NCBI GenBank assembly: GCA_011050675.1
Contig: DRFI01000020.1
Location: 124,001 to 188,000 of the forward strand
Direction: 5' to 3'
Origin: Maribacter sp.
Lineage (GTDB): Bacteria > Bacteroidota > Bacteroidia > Flavobacteriales > Flavobacteriaceae
Length of the DNA: 64,000 nucleotides
The translations under genes and the position numbers were made by a program. The notes beneath the pieces are model-generated. The model made no database searches. It had not been told where the DNA came from and saw only the letters and a list, made by a program, of their open reading frames with translations. Positions 25,071-33,446 of the stretch are shown here, piece by piece. How positions within the stretch are numbered: the first letter of the stretch is position 1; each line of letters opens with the position of its first letter.

Positions 25071-25727
25071 TTAGTTTTTACTCATTGCAGATAACATACC
25101 ACCGTAAACACCATTCAATGAAGAAAGGTTTGTAGATAACGATGCCATTTGATCTTTAAGTGCACTTGCATTTTGAACAACTTCTTCATTTACTGAAGCT
25201 TGCTTGCTTGCACTTTCTAATTGTACTTTATAAAGACTGTTCAAAGACTCCATTTGAGCTGCAGCTTGAACCATTTCACTAGAATATTTCTTAGTAGATT
25301 CCATTGCATCAACTGTTGGAGCGATACCTTTAGCAGCACCTTCAAAGTTTTTAATACTAGAACCTAAGCTTTCCATAAGACTTGCATCTACACCAGCTTC
25401 TTTTAACAAATCATCTAATTTCTTAGATAAAGATGCTTCTGCTTCTTTAACTTCATTAGCTGATTGTGCTTTTTTAGGTGCGTTACCTTCACCACCAGCT
25501 AATTCTGGGTAAACTAATGCCCAATCTAAATCGTCATCTACTGGTTCGAATGCACTGATCGCAAAAATAAGTGCTTCTGTTATAAGACCTATCGCTAGAA
25601 GAATACCACCATTTAATGGACCTAACTCCCAGTGAAGAATTTTAAATAATGCACCGATAATTACAACTGATGCTCCTAGGCCGTAGGCCATGTTAAATAA
25701 TTTTTTTGTGGATTTTGACTGTGCCAT
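25071..25727 (-). CDS. gldL: Gliding motility / type IX secretion motor protein GldL
   Basis: A 218-residue protein with two transmembrane helices (about 15-32 and 40-57) and a long cytoplasmic helical tail (about 90-218, rich in Ala, Ser, Glu and Lys). The membrane part holds the polar residues recalled as important in F. johnsoniae GldL (Y13, K27, H30, E49), found here at Y15, K29, H32 and E51, shifted by two residues. GldL forms the pentameric stator-like channel of the GldLM proton-driven motor. It is the second gene of the operon, 84 bp after gldK. Confidence 0.96.
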   Translation of the reverse strand: MAQSKSTKKLFNMAYGLGASVVIIGALFKILHWELGPLNGGILLAIGLITEALIFAISAFEPVDDDLDWALVYPELAGGEGNAPKKAQSANEVKEAEASLSKKLDDLLKEAGVDASLMESLGSSIKNFEGAAKGIAPTVDAMESTKKYSSEMVQAAAQMESLNSLYKVQLESASKQASVNEEVVQNASALKDQMASLSTNLSSLNGVYGGMLSAMSKN

Positions 25728-25811
25728 GATTTTAATTTAATTTAAGGTTTAATAAAAAAGATTTGGTTAAAAATTAATTTGAATTTATTATAAAACTATA
25801 ATTATTGTTAT

Positions 25812-27176
25812 TTATTGCGTAGAATCTTCTTCGCCCATGTAATCTTGTACTGTTCTGAAACCTATGTAACTACGAGCTGAATCTGCGTATTCGTAATCTC
25901 TAGTACTTACTTGTAAGAAGTAAGCAACATCTTTCCAAGAACCCCCTCTAATAACTTTTCTAGTATTAGACTGATCACCTCCGTTAGGATTCATTGTTGA
26001 TACGTAATCATATGCGCTAGGATCATAACTTGAATTGGTCCATTCAGATACATTACCAGCCATGTTGTACATGTTAAAATCGTTAGGCTCGTAAGATTTA
26101 GCTTCTACAGTATATAAAGCAGCATCTGCAGCATAATCCCCACGTTGTGGTTTAAAGTTTGCCATGAAACAACCTGTATCACTAATTACATATGGTCCAC
26201 CCCAAGGGTACGTACCACCTTCGATACCACCTCTTGCCGCGTATTCCCATTCAGCTTCTGTTGGAAGTCTAAATTGATTAACGAACTGTCTTCCACGACT
26301 CTTGTTATCATCGTTTTTGAATTTCGTTCTCCAGTTACAGAATGCTTTTGCTTGTTGCCAGCTAATACCTACTACAGGATATTCGCTATATGCGTCATGC
26401 CAGAAATAGTCATTGTGCATTGGTTCGTTATAAGAATATGAGAAATCTCTAATCCATACTGTGGTATCTGGATAAATTTCCACTTCTTCTGTACGGATAA
26501 AGTCTTTACGACTCGAGTTTCCTTTAATGGAAGCTCTTGCAGCAGCTTCGATATCCATCCAGCTGTATTTATACTTTAATTTTTTAACATCAATAGTACG
26601 TTGACCGTTATAAGACTCTTCTTCAGACAAGTAGATAGAATCCATTATTTCGGTATAATATTCATCTGGATAGTCTGATGTATCCCATACAAGACCTTCG
26701 TCTTTGCTCAACGCTCTACCTTCGTAGCCTGTCTCACCCATACCAGAGTAATTGTCTAACATATACTTATCGTATACAGATGCTCTTGTAGTATCCGCAT
26801 CCTTAAAAGCAAAGTCACCAATACCGCCTTCTTCAGGTCCGATACCTAACTCATCAGCTAAAATGGCTAATTTGGTTCTAACTATAGAATCCTTTACCCA
26901 TTCTACAAACTGACGATACTCACTATTCGTGATTTCTGTATCATCCATGTAAAAAGAACGTACCGTAACTGTCTTAGTCGGTGCATTCAATAATTTTGCT
27001 TGGTCTTCTTCACTCTTTCCCATTATGAAAGAACCCCTTGGGATAAGTTCCATTCCATATGGTTTTTCTGGATACCATTTTTTTCCCTGGACTCCGGTTA
27101 GCTCACCTTTCTGCTTAGACCCACAACTTGTGAGTAAAAAAACAAACGCTATAGAGGATAACAATAGCTTCTTCAT
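25812..27176 (-). CDS. gldK: Gliding motility / type IX secretion lipoprotein GldK
   Basis: A 454-residue lipoprotein (MKKLLLSSIAFVFLLTSC, with Cys18 as anchor) carrying a formylglycine-generating-enzyme/SUMF1 fold: MELIPRGSFIMGKSEEDQ near the start, FRLPTEAEWEYAARGG, NMAGNVSEWTNSSYD and RKVIRGGSWKDVAYF toward the end. In GldK the fold is structural, not catalytic: it forms the outer-membrane-associated ring with GldN. It is the first gene of gldKLMN, preceded by the pseudo-arginase gene on the same strand with a 123-bp AT-rich gap. The assignment is strong because of the operon order. Confidence 0.96.
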   Translation of the reverse strand: MKKLLLSSIAFVFLLTSCGSKQKGELTGVQGKKWYPEKPYGMELIPRGSFIMGKSEEDQAKLLNAPTKTVTVRSFYMDDTEITNSEYRQFVEWVKDSIVRTKLAILADELGIGPEEGGIGDFAFKDADTTRASVYDKYMLDNYSGMGETGYEGRALSKDEGLVWDTSDYPDEYYTEIMDSIYLSEEESYNGQRTIDVKKLKYKYSWMDIEAAARASIKGNSSRKDFIRTEEVEIYPDTTVWIRDFSYSYNEPMHNDYFWHDAYSEYPVVGISWQQAKAFCNWRTKFKNDDNKSRGRQFVNQFRLPTEAEWEYAARGGIEGGTYPWGGPYVISDTGCFMANFKPQRGDYAADAALYTVEAKSYEPNDFNMYNMAGNVSEWTNSSYDPSAYDYVSTMNPNGGDQSNTRKVIRGGSWKDVAYFLQVSTRDYEYADSARSYIGFRTVQDYMGEEDSTQ

Positions 27177-27299
27177 ACTTTAGGTTAAATTTCGATTATG
27201 GTTTAAACTTCAGAATACAATAAATTATTCTAACAACTAAAACTAGGTTTTATATAAAATATTGTATTAAAGTCCTTTAATGCTTTAAAAAAAATAATG

Positions 27300-28457
27300 T
27301 TAATTAAAGCCTTTCTTATAAGCCTTAAACCACCTTTCAGGAATCTGTTGATTACATGCATCTATATAATCCTTCTCGGTGCAAGGTAATAACGCTGGTG
27401 TATGGGCTTTAGTATGTGAAGTAAAAATAGATGGGACTTCTGTCCACCATCTTTCTGTTAATAAACTTTTGTAGAATACCAATTCTTCATCTTCGCTAGG
27501 TACATTATACTTAACAAAATCATCGGTTTTGGTATATGGAGATTCTTTAATTCTAAAATTGATACCTTCTATGAAGTACCATATTATCTGTGCTATCAGC
27601 TGTTGTGACTGTATGGTATTTTCCATTTCATACAATCCAAAAACAGATACTTTATCACTTATACCGGCATATCTAGAAATGGCACAGATCTCTCTACCGT
27701 TAAATCCGTTCGGAGAAAAATTTGCAGATAAAGAAATTTCACTTGCTTTCACCGATCGCAAATCTAAACTAACCATATGCGCATTTCTAAGCACGGGTTC
27801 CGCTAAGGAAATATCATTTGCAACTTCCCCTAGTCTATAGGCGTCAAAAAATAAACGCTCCATTAAATCTATTTCTTCTTGGGCGTTAAAGTAACTTTGA
27901 TAGCCAATATTGGAGAAATTAAAAAGATTATTTGGTTTGTCGGTTATAATTTTGCTCATGTAAGAATGTGAAGAAATGAGCTCATCTTCTATTCCAAAAT
28001 CAAACCTGCTATCTATCGCCACCAGGTTAATCATATCCCTAATACCATCAAAAGCCCTGTATGCAGGGTAAGTAATATCTTGAGTTGCCCCAAGTATAAT
28101 GGGTATAATATCTTCTTCTAGCAAGCCAGCAACAACTTCTTTGACGACAAAATAAGTGTCTTCGACAGTAGCTCCTTCTTCAATATCACCTAAATCTACG
28201 ATAGTAGCATTCCAGTTTCCTATTAAAAGCTTGTAGAATTGTAATCTTATTGCAGAGACATCTAACTTCTCATGCTTTTTTTCATAGGCATTTCTTGACT
28301 CCCTCACCCCTACAATAGCTACCGTGGCGTTAGCTAACACGGGCAATCCATCCTTTTCGGTATGTATATAGGTATTTTTACCAATAGCTTGACTAGGTAA
28401 CAACTCATTATGGGCTAAAACTTTGTCCGACACCGGAACTAAAAAATCAAAGGCCAT
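27300..28457 (-). CDS. Arginase-fold protein with degenerate metal site (annotated formimidoylglutamase in relatives)
   Basis: A 385-residue ureohydrolase-superfamily protein. The three metal motifs can be located but are altered: GATQD at 123-127 (family G-G-x-H-[DS]), IDSRFDF at 148-154 (family DAHxDxR) and SLDLRSV at 230-236 (family SxDxDxxDP). His to Gln (126), His to Arg (151) and Asp to Arg (234) remove three of the six manganese ligands, so arginase-type catalysis looks unlikely. The neighbourhood topA - this gene - gldKLMN recurs in Flavobacteriia as I recall. It is soluble, with no signal peptide. It probably acts as a non-catalytic or differently acting protein. Confidence 0.8.
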   Translation of the reverse strand: MAFDFLVPVSDKVLAHNELLPSQAIGKNTYIHTEKDGLPVLANATVAIVGVRESRNAYEKKHEKLDVSAIRLQFYKLLIGNWNATIVDLGDIEEGATVEDTYFVVKEVVAGLLEEDIIPIILGATQDITYPAYRAFDGIRDMINLVAIDSRFDFGIEDELISSHSYMSKIITDKPNNLFNFSNIGYQSYFNAQEEIDLMERLFFDAYRLGEVANDISLAEPVLRNAHMVSLDLRSVKASEISLSANFSPNGFNGREICAISRYAGISDKVSVFGLYEMENTIQSQQLIAQIIWYFIEGINFRIKESPYTKTDDFVKYNVPSEDEELVFYKSLLTERWWTEVPSIFTSHTKAHTPALLPCTEKDYIDACNQQIPERWFKAYKKGFN

Positions 28458-28517
28458 TTATAAAAGGGTTTTGGAAATCATAAAAATACTATACTAATCT
28501 TTTGACCTAAAATTAAA

Positions 28518-31022
28518 TTACTTTTTTGACTTAGGTTTAGCTTTTGCCTTTTTCTTTGGAGTTTTTTTCTTAGGAGTCTTTGCCTCGATTAACTTCTGAG
28601 CCTCTTCTAAGGACATCTTAACAACATCAACAGTTTTAGCTAATTCTACCTTAATCTTACCTTTTATTACATTATGACGACCCCATCTAGCTTTTTCAAT
28701 ACGGATACCTTCCTCTTCCCAGTTTTGGATAACCTTATCTATTTCTTTTTGCTTCTTTACTTCGATAAGCTCTATAATATCGTCGTTAGATAAATTATCA
28801 AAATCGTACTTCTTGTTCACGTTAATGAACATTCCATTCCATTTTATGAACGGTCCGAATCTACCTGTACCTTTGGTAACTTCCATCTCTTCATACATGG
28901 CAACCGGTGCATCTGCTTTTTGTTTGGCAATAATAAGCTCTATTGCTCTATCCATCTCAATTTCAAAAGCACTTTCGCCTTTATCCATAGAAATAAATTT
29001 TTCGCCAAATTTAACGTAAGGTCCAAACCTACCTACGTTAGCTAAAACTTCTTCTCCTTCATAAACCCCTAATTTTCTTGGAAGTTTAAAAAGATCCATT
29101 GCCTCTTCATAAGAAATAGTATTCAAAGACTGCTCTGGCAATAAACTTGCGAACGTTGGTTTTTCTTCATCATCAACAGTACCTATTTGTACCATTGGCC
29201 CAAATCTACCTAAACGCACAGATACTTGTTTTCCGCTTTTTGGATCCTTACCTAAAATTCTTTCTCCACTGGCACGGTCCGCGTTTTCTTCTACATCTAC
29301 TACATTAGGATGAAAATCTTTGTAAAAGTTCTTCATCATTTTCTTCCAATCTTCATCACCGGAAGCAATTTCATCAAAATCCTCTTCTACTTGAGCAGTA
29401 AAATTGTAATCTAAAATGTTTGCAAAATTAGTCACCAAAAAATCTGTAACAATCATACCAATATCAGTTGGCACCATTTTACCTTTATCTGAACCTACAT
29501 TTTCGGTAAGATTCTTTTCTTGTATCTTATTTGATTCTAAAACAAGCTGCTGGTATTTACGCTCCTTACCTTCTATAGTACCTTTTTCAACATAACCTCT
29601 ATTAAGGATAGTAGAAATTGTTGGTGCATATGTAGATGGTCTACCAATACCTAACTCTTCTAATTTCTTAACCAAAGATGCTTCAGTAAATCTATAAGGT
29701 GGTCTTGTAAAACGTTCTGTAGCAGATATGAAATTATTTAAAAGACGTTCGCCTTCTTTCATAGCTGGCAACATCCCTTCTTGTTCTTCGGCAACATCTT
29801 CATCATCCACACCTTCCATGTAAACTTTCAAGAAACCGTCAAACTTAATAACCTCACCGTTTGCAGTAAACTCTTCTGAATGCTTGCTCGCCTTAATCTT
29901 TACATTGGTACGCTCTAATTGAGCATCGCTCATTTGAGATGCAACCGTACGTTTCCATATTAAGTCGTATAATTTAGATTGATCACGCTCCAATGATGGA
30001 GATTGATTATCCATTTCCGTAGGTCTAATGGCCTCGTGTGCTTCTTGAGCTCCTTTAGACTTACCAGTAAAGTTTCTTGTTTCACTATATTCTTTACCGT
30101 AATTTTTTACAATAGCTTCTTTTGCAGATGTTAACGCTTCTTTAGAAAGATTAACACTATCAGTTCTCATGTAGGTTATTAAACCGGCTTCATATAAACG
30201 TTGGGCTACCTGCATGGTTCTACCTACAGAAAAGTATAATTTTCTTGATGCCTCTTGTTGTAATGTAGAAGTTGTAAATGGTGCTGATGGTGATTTCTTG
30301 GCAGGCTTTTTATCTAATTTACTTACTGAAAAATCTGCAGAAATATTTTTCTCCAAAAAGGCTTTTGCTGCTTTTTCTGTAGCAAAAGTTTTATTCAATT
30401 TAGCAGAAAAAACACTATCTGCTTCTGTTTGAAATTCTGCTGCAATTTTAAATGACGCTTGTGGTTCAAATCCCTCAATATCCCTTTCTCGCTCCACTAT
30501 TAACCTTACAGCAACAGATTGAACACGACCGGCAGAAAGTCCCGGTTTAATTTTTTTCCAAAGTACTGGTGACAATTGATAACCTACCAAACGATCCAAA
30601 ACTCGTCTAGCTTGCTGTGCGTTTACAAGGTTGTAATTAATTTCACGCGGATTTTCAATTGCTTTTTGAATGGCGGCTTTTGTAACCGAGTTGAAGACGA
30701 TTCGTTTTGTCTTTTTCTTATCTAGACCTAGCTCTTCTGCCAAATGCCAAGAAATGGCCTCTCCCTCTCTATCCTCATCACTCGCGAGCCAGATTGTTTC
30801 TGCTTTATCTGCTAGACTCTTCAACTTTTTAACTAAAGCCTTCTTGTCTTTATCTACGATATATTTGGGTGTAAAATCGTTATCGACATCTACTCCCAAC
30901 TCCTTTGAAGGTAAATCTGCAATGTGACCAAAGCTCGATTCAACCTTAAAATCTTTTCCCAAAAACTTCTCTATAGTTTTGGCCTTTGCAGGGGACTCAA
31001 CAATTACTAAATTTTTCGCCAT
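28518..31022 (-). CDS. topA: DNA topoisomerase I
   Basis: An 834-residue type IA topoisomerase. ATG at 31022 gives MAKNLVIVESPAKAKTIEKF; a TTG one codon earlier is rejected. It has a TOPRIM domain (about 1-120, acidic triad in ASDEDREGEA), the core with GLITYMRTDSVNLS holding the active-site Tyr, and FTEASLVKKLEELGIGRPST. Instead of the classical zinc ribbons, the C-terminus holds three GRFGP repeats (GRFGPMVQIG, GRFGPYVKFG, GRFGPFIKW) and a Lys/Pro-rich tail (TPKKKTPKKKAKAKPKSKK) that probably binds DNA. It relaxes negative supercoils. A -7 box TACATTTG lies 19 bp upstream. Confidence 0.96.
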   Translation of the reverse strand: MAKNLVIVESPAKAKTIEKFLGKDFKVESSFGHIADLPSKELGVDVDNDFTPKYIVDKDKKALVKKLKSLADKAETIWLASDEDREGEAISWHLAEELGLDKKKTKRIVFNSVTKAAIQKAIENPREINYNLVNAQQARRVLDRLVGYQLSPVLWKKIKPGLSAGRVQSVAVRLIVERERDIEGFEPQASFKIAAEFQTEADSVFSAKLNKTFATEKAAKAFLEKNISADFSVSKLDKKPAKKSPSAPFTTSTLQQEASRKLYFSVGRTMQVAQRLYEAGLITYMRTDSVNLSKEALTSAKEAIVKNYGKEYSETRNFTGKSKGAQEAHEAIRPTEMDNQSPSLERDQSKLYDLIWKRTVASQMSDAQLERTNVKIKASKHSEEFTANGEVIKFDGFLKVYMEGVDDEDVAEEQEGMLPAMKEGERLLNNFISATERFTRPPYRFTEASLVKKLEELGIGRPSTYAPTISTILNRGYVEKGTIEGKERKYQQLVLESNKIQEKNLTENVGSDKGKMVPTDIGMIVTDFLVTNFANILDYNFTAQVEEDFDEIASGDEDWKKMMKNFYKDFHPNVVDVEENADRASGERILGKDPKSGKQVSVRLGRFGPMVQIGTVDDEEKPTFASLLPEQSLNTISYEEAMDLFKLPRKLGVYEGEEVLANVGRFGPYVKFGEKFISMDKGESAFEIEMDRAIELIIAKQKADAPVAMYEEMEVTKGTGRFGPFIKWNGMFINVNKKYDFDNLSNDDIIELIEVKKQKEIDKVIQNWEEEGIRIEKARWGRHNVIKGKIKVELAKTVDVVKMSLEEAQKLIEAKTPKKKTPKKKAKAKPKSKK

Positions 31023-31040
31023 CAACCTTGTTTATACCTA

Positions 31041-31048
31041 CAAATGTA
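31041..31048 (-). promoter_or_regulatory. -7 box (TACATTTG) of topA
   Basis: An exact TAnnTTTG match on the minus strand, 18 nt upstream of the topA ATG. No convincing -33 element is visible. Confidence 0.45.
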
Positions 31049-31177
31049 TACTAAAAATTGAACTTTAGAATTTTGAAGATTTATTTTTCCCCATATTTCA
31101 ACAGAGTTTAGCCTGTAAAATCATGAATTTCATAACTATACCCAACCTTTAAAATATATCAATATCATACTTCAAAT

Positions 31178-31210
31178 AAAAAAGGGAAGCTAAACTAGCT
31201 TCCCTTTTTT
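31178..31210 (-). terminator. Bidirectional-type terminator after the LVIVD lipoprotein gene
   Basis: A 12-bp stem (AAAGGGAAGCTA / TAGCTTCCCTTT) with a 3-nt loop. On the minus strand it is followed by TTTTATTTG, and on the plus strand by a T-run. It is 15 bp downstream of the stop at 31225. Confidence 0.8.
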
Positions 31211-31224
31211 ACCATTTATCAATT

Positions 31225-32493
31225 TTATAATTGAAATGTGCTTAACAAGCTAATATCGTTATCGATATACTCATATTGATATAATAATCCATCCCCTATC
31301 ATCAATAAAGATGAGGATAACGGAATTACATCATAAGCTATAATATCTTCAAAAGTATTTATCAATGTAATATTAGGAGCGTCGCTTTTATCGTATACTT
31401 TTAAACCAGACTCTCCATCACATATAAATAAGGTATCCTCTTTAATTCCCAATCCGTTTGGTCCATCCATCGGATAAATAACTTTTAACTCAGGATTCTC
31501 TAAATTGGCGATATCTATCACATACAATCCACTTTCCGCGTTACCACAGAAACCTCCACCTTTCAAAGTTACATATGCATAATTACCATCAACCACCACA
31601 GGATCGCAGGCGGTACCATGCCTGAATTCTGAAATAAACTCGGGTTTTTCTGGATTCTCTATTCCATATATATATATGCCTTGTGAACCTCCTATAAATA
31701 ATATATTTCCTTGGCTATATATAGTTTCTATATCCCAAGCTACTTGAACGTCATCTAAAATTTTCACATCTTCAACATCCGTAATATCAAAAATATTGAT
31801 TTTGCTATAATCAACAACATATAGGTAATCTCCTATTATTTTAAATCGAGCTAAAGAGCCTCCTTGACCTACCGATGGTTGAGGACTTTCACTAAAATTT
31901 TCAGACACATCGGAATTAAGGCATGCATCGCAATTAAACTGTGCTTCATATTCAGAAACAAGTCTTCTTTCAGTTCTTACCTCCCAACCTGTTACTATGT
32001 CTTTATCGTAATCTATATCTCCATAATCGTAAAAATCTGCTTGCGGAAATTCAATCGTAGAAAGCCAGACATCATTATTATATATCGCATTTACTATTCG
32101 ACTTCCTATAGAAATATTCTTAATATCTGAAATATCAAAAATTACCAAATCGCCATAGCTATCTGCGTAGAGTTTATCGTCCTTAATAGAAATATCAAAG
32201 TTGCCTTCTAATTTTATAAATGCAATTCTTTCTGGTGATGATGGGTTTTGATTGTTAATAACATGAAACCCTTTATTCACATCATTTACAAAAATGTAAT
32301 CTCTATAAGCATAAATTTTACCTGAGGATTCAATAGGAATTGGCTCCATAACATCAACCGCCTCTGCTTTAAATGAGATTGCATCTTGTAAAATTGGTCG
32401 TGCTACTTGGTAGTCTTCATATGGACCGTCATTATCACAAGACACTAATACGGTTAAAGCAAAAGAGCATAATACAAAAACTAAATTCCTCAT
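31225..32493 (-). CDS. LVIVD repeat-containing lipoprotein
   Basis: A 422-residue lipoprotein (MRNLVFVLCSFALTVLVSC, with Cys19 as anchor). It contains beta-propeller-like repeats of the LVIVD type: DLVIFDISDIKNISI, INIFDITDVEDVKIL, IYIYGIENPEKPEFI, LYVIDIANLENPELK and LKVYDKSDAPNIT. These repeats form blades in surface proteins of unknown function in bacteria and archaea. A Cys pair (FNCDACLNSD) and two single Cys (ACDP, GFCGN) lie in loops. It is the last gene before a strong terminator and follows the 242-residue membrane protein on the same strand by 74 bp. Confidence 0.85.
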   Translation of the reverse strand: MRNLVFVLCSFALTVLVSCDNDGPYEDYQVARPILQDAISFKAEAVDVMEPIPIESSGKIYAYRDYIFVNDVNKGFHVINNQNPSSPERIAFIKLEGNFDISIKDDKLYADSYGDLVIFDISDIKNISIGSRIVNAIYNNDVWLSTIEFPQADFYDYGDIDYDKDIVTGWEVRTERRLVSEYEAQFNCDACLNSDVSENFSESPQPSVGQGGSLARFKIIGDYLYVVDYSKINIFDITDVEDVKILDDVQVAWDIETIYSQGNILFIGGSQGIYIYGIENPEKPEFISEFRHGTACDPVVVDGNYAYVTLKGGGFCGNAESGLYVIDIANLENPELKVIYPMDGPNGLGIKEDTLFICDGESGLKVYDKSDAPNITLINTFEDIIAYDVIPLSSSLLMIGDGLLYQYEYIDNDISLLSTFQL

Positions 32494-32567
32494 GGTTTTA
32501 AAATTAGGTGATTATACCATTGAGATGCGAATAACAGCCAATAGTTGCGTTATTAACAAATTCAAGT

Positions 32568-33296
32568 TTACACCTCTTCTTCAAAACCCACTCCGTCTTT
32601 ATACATATAATATGCTGGCACTTTACCTAGCATCGCAGTAAACAGTACACCTACACAACATAAAACAAAACCAAGCTGAGCTATAAAAGCTGTTACGAAT
32701 ACTAATCCAAATATCACTAACCAGTTCTTGTTACCTAAAGTAAAACTAGCCTTAACCATTTCTAATGGGGATAGTTCGTTTGAAAATGCTAAAAAAGCCG
32801 GTATCAATGAAACGGGAACAATTACATAAAACATACCCACACCGCAAGCCAATGCTCCAAGAATAGAAAGCCCGAAAGTATATAAAGCAAGAATGAATAC
32901 TTTACCTAAACGCCCTTCTTTGAAAAAAAAGAAATAATCATCATTAGTTTCATCTCCTATATCCTTTTGCCTGCAAATCTTTAAAAAAGCAGCATTTAAT
33001 GCCAAAGCAAAAGTGGTAGCCCCAATAACAAAAACCGGAACAAGAATACACATTGCGATAGCAAGCAGTGGAGGAAATTCACTATGCTGAAGTGCCTCTG
33101 GGTCGGTAATACCCATTGCTATCATAGGAATATACATTACAATATAAAACGGTAGTATTACAACGAATGTTAGTAATAGAATAATAAAGCCTTGCAACCA
33201 CACCTTCTTAAAAAGGTCAAAAGATCTGCTGAATATGGTACCAAATTCTAAATCCGGCTTCATTTTAATTTGTTGAGTTAAGTTTTCTAAATTCAT
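32568..33296 (-). CDS. Hypothetical multi-pass membrane protein, 242 aa
   Basis: A 242-residue integral membrane protein with a soluble N-terminus (about 1-35, containing FGTIFSRSFDLFKKVW) and about six hydrophobic helices. It resembles the DUF975/glycerophosphoryl-diester-phosphodiesterase-membrane type in which a short amphipathic segment ending F..A......FG precedes each helix pair (SPLEMVKASFTLGNKNWLV). Such proteins are often misannotated as carotene oxygenases. No catalytic motif is seen. It is divergent from miaB with 150 bp between the start codons. Function unknown. Confidence 0.7.
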   Translation of the reverse strand: MNLENLTQQIKMKPDLEFGTIFSRSFDLFKKVWLQGFIILLLTFVVILPFYIVMYIPMIAMGITDPEALQHSEFPPLLAIAMCILVPVFVIGATTFALALNAAFLKICRQKDIGDETNDDYFFFFKEGRLGKVFILALYTFGLSILGALACGVGMFYVIVPVSLIPAFLAFSNELSPLEMVKASFTLGNKNWLVIFGLVFVTAFIAQLGFVLCCVGVLFTAMLGKVPAYYMYKDGVGFEEEV

Positions 33297-33379
33297 AAGT
33301 AAAGGTGGTTATATTAAATGCTAAAACTAAATAATTTTCATACGGAAAGCTTAAACTATCCCTAAATAATCATGTCATC

Positions 33380-33411
33380 TTGTCATCTTTTTGATTATAG
33401 TAGTATCTTTG
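33380..33411 (+). promoter_or_regulatory. miaB promoter
   Basis: TTG at 33380-33382 (-33) and TATCTTTG at 33404-33411 (-7, exact TAnnTTTG) are 21 nt apart, a good Bacteroidota promoter. Transcription would start near 33418, which rules out the ATG at 33372 and supports the ATG at 33447. Confidence 0.65.
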
Positions 33412-33446
33412 CTTTCCAAAATATTTTATTGCAACGTATTACAAAA

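Noticed and set aside
33372-33446. Longer N-terminus for MiaB starting at ATG 33372
   Set aside because: A -33/-7 promoter pair is located within this stretch (33380-33411), so transcription starts after that ATG.
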